From contig BLAL01000184.1 of assembly GCA_015698045.1 (NCBI GenBank), forward strand, positions 248,001-312,000: 64,000 nucleotides of DNA, given 5' to 3'. Under the pieces are notes generated by a model. It was given only the letters and a program-made list of their open reading frames with translations. It was not told the DNA's origin and did not search any database. The position numbers and the translations under genes are program-made. Shown one piece after another: positions 1 through 10,667 of this stretch; position 1 is the stretch's first letter; every line of letters begins with the position of its first letter. The DNA is from Rhizophagus clarus. Lineage: Eukaryota > Glomeromycota > Glomeromycetes > Glomerales > Glomeraceae.

Positions 1-54
1 GCAAAATGTGAATTATTTGAATTACAGTTTATTTATTTATTTATTTATTTTTAG

Positions 55-351
55 CAAAAGTTGAAAAATAGAGATAAATTTATACATTCGGATGATGATT
101 CTCATGATGGTAATGATGTAGATAATGATGGTGATGGAGCAGCTGACAATGGAGCAGGTGCGGCTGACAATAGTGCAATTAACGATGGTAGGCCTAACAA
201 TGGTGCAGTTAACGATAGTGCGGCTAACGATGATGTGGTTAACGATGGCATAGCTGACGATGATATACTTTCTAGTGACTCTTATAACACAGAGGAGGAA
301 GGTCGGTATATAAATAGTTTATTAGAGAATTATGGGTTGCATAGGAAATAA
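55..351 (+). CDS. Last exon of an acidic Asn/Asp/Gly-Ala repeat protein (partial, unrecognised)
   Basis: A T-rich acceptor ending in TTAG at 51-54 opens a phase-0 exon that runs to a TAA at 349-351 (98 codons plus stop). The peptide is strongly acidic and built of short degenerate repeats (AADN, INDG, VNDG, ANDD), followed by a short charged tail that ends in LHRK. There is no ATG near the start of the open frame, so this is the 3' part of a gene whose remainder lies left of the window. No family is recognised. Low complexity of this kind suggests a disordered acidic tail, or it may belong to a repeat-family protein. A polyadenylation-like AATAAA occurs about 65 bp downstream. Confidence 0.45.
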   Translation, partial: QKLKNRDKFIHSDDDSHDGNDVDNDGDGAADNGAGAADNSAINDGRPNNGAVNDSAANDDVVNDGIADDDILSSDSYNTEEEGRYINSLLENYGLHRK

Positions 352-895
352 ATATTATTTTTTATATATATCACATGTAATAGCATTTTTTTTACCATAA
401 TAATATAATTTTAATAAATAAAATGGTTATTAATTCTTAACAATACGGGTGTGACATAAATAAATCGTAACTGAAATTTGTGTTCAATTTGTGTTCAATT
501 TGCGTTAATAATTCTGATAAAAAATTTGTTAATTTTGGCCAAATTTCGTTAAATTTGTTGAATTTGTGTTGAATTTGTGTTGATAATTTTTAATTTATCA
601 CAAGAGGATGATATTTAGTAATTGTGCATATACAATTTCTATAACAATGTACATGATTTTTTAAAATGCAGATTTCTGTAATTTTACGATATCGTATTTT
701 CTGGCCAATCAAAATTAGGTTGATCTTTGCATGTGATAATCATTTAATCATGCACACGTTTTTTGTCTTATTTATTTTTGTCTCTTATTTCTTTATTCTT
801 TTGTTCAATATTTTTAATTTTTTTGTCTCTTCTTTCTATTATTTCTTTAATTATATACAATATACTTACATATATTTCATAATTTATTGCTTTAC
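352..895. other. AT-rich spacer with short TTTGTGTT repeats
   Basis: No gene is seen. Between about 478 and 590 the sequence repeats AATTTGTGTT-like words at least five times with small changes. The short open frames around 666-920 are T-rich hydrophobic translations with no family signal. Confidence 0.4.
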
Positions 896-1500
896 AGGTA
901 TAGAAATATTTGTTTATTAATACTAATTATTTTCATTTTTTTTTACCTCTTTGTTACTTTGTATCGTAATACTAACAATAATATCCATGTTTTCTTTTTT
1001 TCTTTTTACTTGTACTTTAATACTAATGATACTAACAATACTAACAATATGTTTATTTTTTCCTTTCTCTTTATTTCTTTATTCATTTGTTCAATTACTT
1101 TGCAGGTATAGAAATATTTATTTATTAATACTAATTATTTTAATATTAACACATTTTTTTTACCTCTTTATTACTTTGTATCGTAATACTAACAATAATA
1201 ACCATGTTTCCTTTATTCCTTTTTACTTGTACTTTAATACTAACGATACTAACAATACTAACAACATGTTTATTTTTTCCTTTCTCTTTATTTTTTTATT
1301 CTTTTGTTCAATTACTTTGCAGGTATAGAAATATTTATTTATTAATACTAATTATTTTAATATTAACGCATTTTTTTACCTCTTTGTTACTTAATGTCAT
1401 AATACTAACAATACTATCTACGTTTCCTTTATTCCTTTTTACTTGTACTTTAATATTAACGATAATATTCATGTTTCTTTTACTCCTTTTACTGTTTCTT
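896..1500. repeat. ~210-bp tandem repeat, three copies, resembling intron 3' ends
   Basis: The phrase CAGGTATAGAAATATTT recurs at 896, 1103 and 1319, giving periods of about 207 and 216 bp. Each unit carries several TACTAAC words, then a long pyrimidine-rich stretch ending in TTTGCAG or TTTACAG, directly followed by GTATAG. The third copy decays after about 1400. The array produces overlapping hydrophobic open frames in more than one phase, which look like by-products of the repeat rather than genes. Confidence 0.8.
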
Positions 1501-1817
1501 TAACTCTTTTTACCTTAATACTAACAATACTAACAATATTTCTTTTATCTTTATATCTAATACTAACGTTACTATAGCTATTTCTCTTCTTTTTACATCT
1601 AATTGTATCGTTACTCTTTCTTTTTTTACTTTTATATATTCTGTATATAGTAATAAATACTTGTAATTTTTTATAATTTAATTCATATTATATCTAATAA
1701 AATATACATTATATAAACTTATAGTACAAAAATGAATTTTGAAACATTACAAAATATTTATGTAAAATTACGAATTGTCAAAATATTTTAAAAAGTTATG
1801 AAATATTACGCAATAAA
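1501..1817. other. Decayed continuation of the repeat array and AT spacer
   Basis: TACTAAC words persist to about 1570 and then fade into AT-rich sequence. No gene is seen. Confidence 0.4.
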
Positions 1818-2158
1818 ATTACACAATATTACAAACCGTAAAATTATGAAACTTTGCATATCATAATATTTCAAAATATTTTAAAAAGTTACAAAATATT
1901 ATGCTTACGTAAACTTGCAGCGAGTCTGAAAACTTATGAAATATTATGTAAAATTACAAAATATTGCGAATGCGTAAAATTACGAAATATTACGAACCGT
2001 AAAATTACGAAACTTTGCATATCATAATATTTCAAAATATTTTAAAAAGTTACAAAATATTACTTTTTCGCAAACTTGCGGCAGGTCTGAAAACTTACGA
2101 AATATTATGATGCGTAATTTTGCGCAACTTTTTGCACTATAAAATTTCCTGATGTAAA
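1818..2158. repeat. 161-bp tandem duplication, left copy of a dispersed A/T repeat
   Basis: The phrase CCGTAAAATTA(T/C)GAAACTTTGCATATC occurs at 1836 and again at 1997, so the unit is 161 bp. The block ends with GCACTATAAAATTTCCTGATGTA near 2134-2156, which has a near match at about 6609-6632 in the same orientation. The two blocks are therefore copies of one dispersed repeat family. Confidence 0.7.
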
Positions 2159-2609
2159 TAAGAGTGAAGTTATGCTCATTTAAAAGTTAAAGTATAATGA
2201 AAAGTTGTAACAGAAGCTCTCTCAAAATGAAAGTTAAAAAGAATGTGTATAAAAAGAACATATTAAAGCGTATGAAAAAGGATGCATAATAAGTAAAGAT
2301 TGAAATGAGAATGAGAGAAGTATTAAATAAGCACAAAAGAGAATGTAAAGAAAAACATTAGAATGTTAAAAGAAAGAAAAATCTAAACCAAGCGTAATAA
2401 GAGTTTTAGTGTAGAGAACCAGCGTGATACAGTATTATTATACTGATAGGATAGTATCTTACTCCATAACGTAAGTATAAAAATTATTTGTTTCTTATAA
2501 TTGCTTAGTTTTTTTTGTATACTAAAGTATTTATTCTGATTTTTTTCATTAAAAATTATACTATTGAATTAATGCAAGATTTAGTGGTGGCCTACTAATA
2601 ATACTAATA
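2159..2609. other. Spacer between satellite block and LINE
   Basis: Purine-rich then AT-rich sequence with no supported gene. The end, 2592-2612, is a small CTAATAATA tandem that abuts the LINE target-site duplication. Confidence 0.35.
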
Positions 2610-2625
2610 ATACTGTAAAATTATG
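2610..2625. repeat. Target-site duplication, 3' side of the LINE
   Basis: ATACTGTAAAATTATG is identical to 6288-6303. It lies directly next to the oligo-T that represents the element's poly(A) tail. Confidence 0.9.
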
Positions 2626-2951
2626 TTTTTTTTTTTTTTGGCGTTGATAACGCTAACATCTTTATTAATAAATTATTGGACTACATGATAATCACCATAA
2701 TTAAAACTAGATATAGCTCCGATCCCCATCTGATTGGACCGTTCAATCATATCGCCATTGAAATAGAATGTTTCCCGTCCTCTGACTATTACCCCCGTTC
2801 CCTTATCTACAACTATCACTCTAAAACATAAAAATAAAAATAAAACTAAAAATAAAACTAAAAATAAAAAATAAAAAATAAAAATAACAATAAAACCTAT
2901 TCTCCCATCCTTAATATACCCATAAAACCTCCTACATCATCAATCCACTAC

Positions 2952-4174
2952 CTAATATACTTTCTTCGACCTTAATGTTTTCCCCATATCCACCCAAGGC
3001 TCTTGAACGTAGGTTACGATGTATTTTCTTATAGCATCAAATGTTAATGGAACTGCCTTAATCAAGCGGTCTAAACGCGTGTGTAAGGGAGGTGGGACCG
3101 GTGGAGCGATGAAAGGATTGTCATAGCATTCTACATCTGATCCATTTCCATCATGATCGATATCAGGTTGTCTGCTTTGTAACCTTGTACTTGCACGTCC
3201 GCCTTGTTGTTGTGTAATCGGTAAATTTAGTTGCCCTGAGTCCGCATAACTGCCTCTTCTTCTATTATCAGGGCCGTTGGGTGCGGGGCAGCGTGTGCTT
3301 TTACGATGTTTTTGCTGTTTGGTTATCGCCATGGCTTTTTCCCAAACGATTGTCTGGTCACATCTGGGCTTCCAAACTATCTCCCTAAACAGCACTACAA
3401 ATCTAAATAAAAAGTGAACATATAATCCTATCGCATCATTTTCAGTGATTCGTAAGGTCTTTCTTAAAGCGTCTAACTACGCCCGGTCATATTTGAGTTC
3501 CATTGACAATTTAACGAATTTCCAAAACTGCACGGAATTAGCCTGTCTACCAAGGAGCGTCGTTATAGCGTTGTTAAGTCTTGTGAGCATCGCTGCGCCA
3601 TCCTTTAATTCTTTCTGACCTATAAGCTTGCCTTCCAAAGCTAACTTATCATAGATAGAATTTCACGCCTCATCATAACCTTGACATTCTATGAGATGTT
3701 CCCAATCTTCGACCTTATCATTTTGACAGGTCAGGCATCTGTATTGTTTATATAAGTCCCCTCTCCGTTGTGCCAAAATACTACCTATTGGTATAATATC
3801 TTAACCATGAAAACCAACATAAAGTGACATTTTGAACTTCTGCAGCGAAATCCTTTCAGTTGTTTCAAAAGGCTCCACGTCACCTCCCAAGCCACCTGTC
3901 TGGTACTGGTATGGCAAAACTCTCTGTTACATTGTAAAAGTGACCATTTCATTGCGTTATATGTGTTTAAGAGTCGGGCAATGAACTTCCTTAAGGGTTG
4001 TTCTATCGGTATTCCATCAAAGGTCGGGATGTATCTAAAATCTTGGCTACTATGATCTATTCTATACGTAAATCTTAAATTGCTGTTACCTCCTTCCACG
4101 GCCAATTTATCTGCCTCATCATTCCCTGCTATATTTGAATGACCTTTCACTTTGATAACCTCCAACTTAATCAT
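2952..4174 (-). pseudogene. LINE ORF2 remnant: RNase H end, zinc knuckle and C-terminal tail
   Basis: From 4174 the frame reads KVKGHSNIAGNDEADKLA, the last RNase H motif (the His and catalytic Asp are visible). This overlaps the end of the upstream open frame in a different phase. Around 3670-3745 the minus strand encodes a CxxC...HxxxxC zinc knuckle (RCLTCQND, then WEHLIEC), followed by an in-frame stop. The last open stretch, 3395 to 2952, encodes a basic then proline-rich tail of 147 codons that ends in RSKKVY. A C-terminal zinc knuckle after RNase H is common in fungal LINE proteins. At least two frame changes and two internal stops separate the parts. Confidence 0.8.
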
Positions 4175-6287
4175 TTTTTTTTACTATCTGTTCGATTCTA
4201 AATAAAATACAATGGTTAGTAGTTTTTGCCTTAGCTTGGGCTGATTTTGTGTTCCAAGAGGTGATGTCGTCTATCGCGCATTGACTATCTGTATAAATGA
4301 CCACTTGTGCAAATTCCGGAACTGCTATTAACGCAATTAAAATCGCACAAATCTCCGTTCTTGTTGACGATGGCCAGTGTCTAATGCTTGCCGCTATCTT
4401 AAATTCTTGGTCATATTGGTCCTTGATATACACTCCCGCCCCCATGGACACATGGTGACTGTCATTCTTATAGTGCGACATCGTGTTAGTGTATCGTGTC
4501 TTGGTGAGTGACCCGTCCGTGTATATTTCAATTCTCCGATTGGCCCTTGGTTCATTCCATCCATCTTGTAAGGCCATCTTTGTTCGCATCAGTGATTCTT
4601 GAAGTGCTGAATCGTCCAGCCATTTCTCTATCCAAACATCGTACCCCGAAATAGCTATCTCCAGCATCATTGTATTTATATCCCAAAGATAAAGACTCTC
4701 ATTTTCGTCAATCACCTCTCTTTCATCATAGTTACATATATCCTTCCATTCCTGACAGATCGACTTGTTTGTTTTATATTGTGTGATAATTTGGATGCGT
4801 GCCAGATGAATTCTAGTTGATATAGTCGGGTAGGACATCGTGCGGTGATCTATGACAAGCTTCCTCACAGCCTGTGTATCAGCCGCCTTCATTATCACCT
4901 TCTTTATAGCGAAACATCCATTGGAATCCGCCTTCCCTTTATTATGAATCTGTCCTACGGTCGGGGCCTCCTCTACTCCTTGTGGCAGTATGAGTAATAA
5001 ATCCTTTTTCTTAATCTTCGATGTAGCCTTAACCTTATCCAAGTAGGCTTCAATGAAAGTCCAATATCTGCATGCGCTAATGGATTCGTCAGCTAATGGT
5101 ATAAAACCACTTTCTACAAAACGGGTTAGTTTTTTGTACCAGCTAGCTACTCTGCCTCTCGTCGAATTCCCTTGCAATTGCTTAAAGAAAGCCCAACTAA
5201 TAGCAGTACGATTACCTATAATAATTTGTTCAAAATAAATAAGTGGGAATTTACTTTTGTGATTATTAAATTTCAGAATTAAATTATCCGCTTTGTATGT
5301 GTGTAAAAAAGTGCATATAGCATGTTGCCCTCCTTCGATGCTCCACTCTAACTGATCTTTGGGACTTTGAGTTATCTCGATGCCTATCATCCGTCCTCTG
5401 ATCATAGTGCTCATACTAGTATTATGTTGGCCCAATTTAATGTTTGATTTAAGGAAACCGATATCAAACGTCAAAATGCTCTTGGGGATTCCTAATCTGA
5501 GTTGTGCCGTTTGTAATCGAATTCTAATGGCCTTATGCGCTAAAGAAATCGAGTTCAGGGTATTGCACAAATTATCCATTTGTCGCTCGATGATGATTTT
5601 CCACGGTGTGTTTATGTTTATAATGTTGTGATATACTAAGGTAAACGTCGGCATACTACTGGCAAAGCCACATTTCTGTTTGACTACTTTGAGAACCAGA
5701 CGGAATAAAGAATCCCATTCAGCTTCTGAAAAACTTGTGAGCTGTCCTATATACGCGCATCTGGGTATTAAAATCCTGTCCACCAAATATTCGATTTGTC
5801 CCACTGATATAGTTTTAGCTCTTAGCGGGCGAAGGAAGTCATCAATGGTATCTGCAATGATCTTCTTAATTTTAGGGGCCTGTCGATGACTTGAAAAGTA
5901 AACCCCTAAATATCTAATAGCCTTGAGAGTGGGATAGTACTCGATCCGCTCAAATCCAATCGACACTTTACATTTGTCCCTTTCTTCAGATGTGTTTATA
6001 GCTATATAATCTGTTTTGGGATCGTTGATTTCTATGTCGTGTATCCTATAAAATTCATCTGCTATATCTATAGATTCCTGTACGCTCTCAACCGTATGAT
6101 CTAAAAAGATAGTATCATCCATATATGCCATAACAGAGATGCGCATATCAACTTTGTACGTGGAACGAGTACGGATGTTGGACGGCCACTCTATCCCCAT
6201 CGTGTATCCCCCGTAACGCCTATTTTGTAATCTCACCAAAAGGGGTCATAAAAAATCCTCCACATCAGCAGAGATAAAGCATCGCCT
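4167..6287 (-). pseudogene. LINE ORF2 remnant: reverse transcriptase C-terminal half plus RNase H
   Basis: The open frame from 6239 down to 4167 encodes 690 codons. Near its start is the RT catalytic YMDD box (AYMDDTIFLD), followed by thumb-like sequence. Further on is an RNase H type I start (EIYTDGS, then the acidic residue of TRTEICAI and the Asp of YTDSQ). Upstream of 6239 the frame is shifted by one base at a CCCCTTTT run. The preceding codons (6250-6287) still read as the conserved GDALSL-MWRIFYD block, after which the element is truncated. At the other end the frame is lost at a run of A residues near 4170. The loss of the 5' half and the frame breaks make it a pseudogene. Confidence 0.9.
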
Positions 6288-6303
6288 ATACTGTAAAATT
6301 ATG
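6288..6303. repeat. Target-site duplication, 5' side of the LINE
   Basis: Perfect 16-bp copy of 2610-2625, directly adjoining the truncated RT sequence. Confidence 0.9.
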
Positions 6304-6640
6304 TAAGTTTATGAGATGATAAATTCTTAAAATATTTTGACCATAATATCACGTAAATTTACGAGACTGTAAATTCTCAAAATATTTTGATCATAATATC
6401 ATATAAATTTACAAGACTATAAATTCTCAAAATATTTTGATCATAATATCATATAGATCTTATGATATTAAAAATTTACATAATATTTTGATTAAGATAT
6501 CACGTAAATCTAATAAAATTGTAAACTTACGTTTTATTTCAAAATTTTTTGAAATATTACATTATAAACATTTGTAAACTTACAAAATTGTAAACTTGTG
6601 AAATTTTTCACATTATAAAATTTTCTGATGTATAAATTTC
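6304..6640. repeat. 50-bp minisatellite plus right copy of the dispersed A/T repeat
   Basis: AAATTCT(T/C)AAAATATTTTGA starts at 6321, 6371 and 6421, a period of exactly 50 bp. A diverged fourth copy follows at about 6472-6530. The block finishes with CATTATAAAATTTTCTGATGTA at about 6610-6631, matching the end of the 1818-2158 block. Before the LINE inserted, this array continued directly from the sequence left of 2610. Confidence 0.75.
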
Positions 6641-8639
6641 AGTATTATATTATTTTTTTATTCTTTTATTTTTTAAAAAATATCTATACTAATCTTTATC
6701 TATATTTTTACTAACTATAAGATTCTTATTCTATATTCATTTTTAATACTAGATATTTGAAATAAATAAATTTACTTATATATACAGAATATTTGCCTAT
6801 TTATATCATTCTCATTCAAATAAATATTAATTTTATTATTTTACATTGTACAAAAAAACTTCTTAGAGATTAATTAATTTTAAAATTACTGTGTAAATTT
6901 GAGAGATTAGTAATAAAATAAAGAAAATAAATATTAAAATATTTTTGATTTATATTTACTACTATACTTAATTTTTATATCATTTTATTTTGCCTTATAT
7001 ACAAAGAAATTGATTGATTTTATTTTTACTATAATATTATACAAAATTTTAAAAATTCAGCATATAAAAATACATATGATTTAAAATTTATTTGCTATGC
7101 TATTATATGTAATAAGATTCATGTCATTGTAATATATGTGATAATTTTTTAATAAAGATCAAATATTAATATATAATGAGAAAAATACTAATATATTTAT
7201 TTTATTTTAAAACATTTATAGAGGCAGAAAAATTGATTAACATTATAATAATATATTTTAAAAAGTTAGTCAAAAAATAAGTCAACTTACTTTATTATTA
7301 CTTTATAAAAAATACAAGTTCATTTGATTGTTAATATTAATAATTTTAATAATACTTTAAATTTTTTTACTTTATTTATACAAAGCAGATAAAAAAAATT
7401 TATTAATAAAGATATTACTTTTTTATATAACTTTTAGAATTAATTTTAAAATACACTTTAGAGAAAATTATATTAATATATAAATTATATTATGAAAATA
7501 TTTTTTAAATTTAATAATAAAAAAATTTAATATTATTCATTATTAAGGAAGATAGTTTGATAACAAAAACTAGGAATTATAAAATATATTAAATAATTTC
7601 AAAATAGGTGCTACTATTACAAATATTTATGTAATTAATATAGGAATTATAATAAAAATAGCTGCTTTTTTTTAAATGTTTTAGTAGATCTTACAAGTAT
7701 AATAATTATTCTAACCTGAAATGTTGTAGAAAATTAAATAATAGCTGGAAAATAACTAATAATATAGTACTAATTGCAGTAAATGCTAAAGGATATGTTT
7801 TAATTATACTTTCAAAAATTTAATCTAGTTAAAATTTAAAAATATTATTCAATTATTAATAGATATTGTATATAAAGATACTGGAAATTAAAGTATTAAA
7901 ATAAGAATCATATGAAAGTTCATCATTTTTTGAATAAAAATAATAAAATTTCAAAGTATAAAAATTATTTGGATTATACTTCTATATAGAAGAAAATATA
8001 TTTTATATTAAATGTTAGAGAAGATATTAGAAAAAATGTTTTTAGAATTGGTTAATATAGGTCTATTAATAATATTCTAGATAGTTTAACAGATATTAAA
8101 TTATGTTAAGAAATATTAGTTATGTATTAACCCCTTCTGTTATTTTCAATATTATATCTCAATGGTAAGAAATTTTTTTGAAAGATATGGAAAAAGTAAT
8201 TTAAAATGCACTAGCATAGTAAAAAACTAAATTTCAGTCTTTATTTGAAGAGTAGAAAAACAAATTTTAAGTATAAATGATCCAGTAAAACAAGTCTCTA
8301 CCAATTCCTCCTAAAAATATATATTTTTTTTATCTTTAAAAGCATTGAAGTCATATAACTTTATTTAATAAAAGCAAGATGCTGCGCACTCAGTACAAAT
8401 ATTGAAAGTATATTCCCAACCCACCCAAGGGCCAGTCTAATCATCTGCCTAAACAATTAAAACTAAAAACATATAAAAGAATAAAGAGAAAAGGGGAAAT
8501 AAAAGGAAAAATATTCTATCCTATCTAGGAAAACAAAATAAAAATCTTGCTAATTATTACTAATCCTGAAACTACTTCTAAATAAAGTCCATCAAAACTA
8601 TCTTTAATTTTACAATCTCAATATGTAATTGTCGTTTTG
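6641..8639. other. Very AT-rich spacer, probably decayed repeats
   Basis: No open frame of interest in about 2 kb. Composition is strongly A/T with homopolymer runs. The end, 8380-8640, becomes less AT-rich (GCGCACTCAG, CCCACCCAAGGGCC) and may be the 3' tail of the degenerate element that follows on the minus strand. Confidence 0.4.
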
Positions 8640-10090
8640 ACAGCTTTTTTGGGAAGGAAGTGCCTGTACTCTTATCCTTCATCTTCTGACTTTTCTTGTT
8701 CTTTTCTTCAGTCTTATTTTTAAACAAAGATTGGAATGAATCCTTTTTTAGACTCCTTATGGGAACATGATTAAATCCAGTCGCAGGAGAACCTGATTTG
8801 GATCTTGAGCTAATTTTGATACGTTTAAAAGGTGGATCTTGATTTGACTTGTTAAGTTTATCTTGCCTATTGGAACTAGACCACTGACTGTTCTTCCTTC
8901 ACGTACTAATAAAAGATGGCATGGTATAGTGATACCAACTGAGTTTTGTTCCATTCTAAAATGATTCCTTACTAATGATATTTTGTAAATCCTCAAATCC
9001 TCCCAATTTTCGAAATAGGCAATCATCTTGCATGTACCATCTGGGTTCTTAACTTTTTTAAAATCTTTAATATGTAAGGGATTAATGAAATTTGTTAGGT
9101 GTTCCTTAACTGCCAAAGCGTCTGTTGTAAAAGAATCTGGAGGTTCTTCAACAACAGCCTGGAATTTTTCTCTTTCTTTACATTCTTTAAGAGACCAGGA
9201 AGCAGAAAACCATCAGATAACCACAGGTCCAAGAGGAGCTATCTAAAGGTAATCTCGTTCTCAAGTATTGAATACATGCATAATCTCTAATTTACATCAT
9301 ACAGTTTTATACTTCTACTGCTTCTTAACTGTCACAGAGATTACGTTACCCCAGGCCTTTAGATAATCAAGTATTGTAATATTTTCCCACTTGGCAGGAA
9401 CATCGTAAATAAGGATATCATGCACATATTAACCTAAATTTGGGTTAGGGTGATAGCCTGTTATTATTTGTACAGCATCATCACCTAGGACCTTGGAATT
9501 ATCCTTAGTCTTTTTGCTCTTTGTTTTGGATACAAAGGCTTGGCCATAGGTTTTAAAAGGAATTAGAAGCAGACTGAGGTATAACTTGTGGCTGAGGTAT
9601 AACAACAGGTTCAGGACCTAACGTGGATGTAACAGGAATTTCTTGTTCCATAACCTTAGCCTTTTGTTTATCCTGCTTTTACGATGTTCTATCTTCATTC
9701 TGATTGGTACTTATTGATGGTGCTCTTTATTTATAGATATTTCCATATCCATAAATTCATCTGATAAGCAGTTGAAATTGTATGAGTTATCCAGTATATC
9801 TTTGAGTAATCCTCTATCCTTGTACACAGCTGCGACAGTCTTAAGAGCGTCTTCGTGTAAAAGGAAAGAGGTCCTGTAAAGTATATAAAGGAAGTTCTTG
9901 CTATACTTCTATTTGTCTGCTAATTTAATAAGTCGTTCTTTCACTACAGGTGGAATGAAGTGTTCTAGGTAGTCTTGATACTTCTTCTTGCTCGCGTCCT
10001 TAGTAAATAATGAAGAGTGTTTAAGAGCCCACCCAAAACTTTGATTATCCAGTAGTTGCAAGAAAATGTCAAAAAAGTTGTTCATTACTA
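8640..10090 (-). pseudogene. Degenerate retroelement ORF1-like (gag-like) gene
   Basis: Minus-strand translation gives discontinuous protein-like segments in order. They begin near 10085 with MNNFFDIFLQLLD and continue through HFIPPVVKERLIKLADK, a stretch with LKTVAAVYKDRGLL, then VHDILIYDVPAKWENITILDYLKAWGN near 9340-9425. The longest open piece is at 8757-9116, with YFENWEDLRIYK. A Lys/Ser-rich end lies near 8650-8750. Several stops and frame changes interrupt it. The VHDILIYDVP block looks like an RRM-type fold of the sort found in LINE ORF1 proteins. Gag-like ORF1 is inference from that and from the repeat-rich setting. No TSD or poly(A) tail was found. Confidence 0.45.
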
Positions 10091-10470
10091 TAGCTCTACA
10101 ATATGAAATAAAACAGATGTGAAGTCTGAGTCTAAGTGTATGATATATTCTGAAGTCATATTTATTCTACTATATACAGTTTTTGAAAAAATAAAAAATT
10201 ATTTTTTGTTGCGTTATGAACTGCACAGAGTGGAAAAGAGTTTCGATTGTATATCCTCCTAAAAATATAAAACAAATACATAATTCATATAAAAATGATA
10301 ATTCTTTTATTGGATTACTTGTATCATATAAACCAGATAATTTACATTTAGCAAGAATTAATAAATTAGAATCTACAATAAATAAAGCTACAGATTCAAC
10401 CTTATCAATATTAATTATTTATTTTACATTAATTTACATATTATTATAATAAATTTAATTTGTAATCTAC
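10091..10470. other. AT-rich spacer with one short open frame
   Basis: A 77-codon frame at 10216-10449 starts with ATG and has mildly protein-like composition, but no family or splice context supports it. Otherwise nothing is seen. Confidence 0.3.
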
Positions 10471-10667
10471 ATTATACATGTTGCCAAAATTGATCAAAAT
10501 TATTTCCAAAATTGAAAGTCCAAAGGCCAAAATTGGCTGGAAATATTTTAGTAATTTGGTCAAATTTGTAATGCTGACTGGAATTATAAAATATTTTCAG
10601 ATATTTTCAAACATTGGACTTTCAATTTCAGAATATAATTTCAGCCAATTTTGGCAACATGTATAAT
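10471..10667. mobile_element. 197-bp MITE with ~50-bp terminal inverted repeats
   Basis: The left end reads ATTATACATGTTGCCAAAA and the right end is its reverse complement. The similarity extends inward about 50 bp (TGAAATTGAAAGTCCAA on both arms, with differences between). TA sits on each side of the CATGTTGCC core, as expected for Tc1/mariner-type TA insertion. The centre adds further foldback (GGCCAAAATTGGC). There is no coding capacity. Confidence 0.8.

Larger units (their letters stand above)
2626..6287 (-). mobile_element. 5'-truncated non-LTR retrotransposon (LINE) with poly(A) tail and 16-bp TSD
   Basis: On the minus strand the element begins abruptly inside the reverse transcriptase domain at about 6287. 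It runs through RT, RNase H and a zinc-knuckle region, and ends with a 14-nt poly(A) (T-run 2626-2639). It is flanked by perfect 16-bp direct repeats, so insertion by target-primed reverse transcription is well supported. Just before the tail is a small GCGTT/AACGC hairpin (2639-2653). The element is about 3.66 kb. Missing 5' sequence includes the endonuclease and the first RT motifs. The reading frame is interrupted in several places, so this copy is inactive. The target was AT-repeat DNA: 50-bp minisatellite copies resume immediately on the other side. Confidence 0.9.

Noticed and set aside
951..1503. Overlapping hydrophobic open frames with repeated RYRNIYLLILIILIL
   Set aside because: They follow the 210-bp tandem repeat and change phase between copies; composition is that of a T-rich repeat, not a membrane protein gene.
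5053..5889. Plus-strand open frames inside the LINE
   Set aside because: Shadows of the minus-strand RT/RNase H coding sequence.
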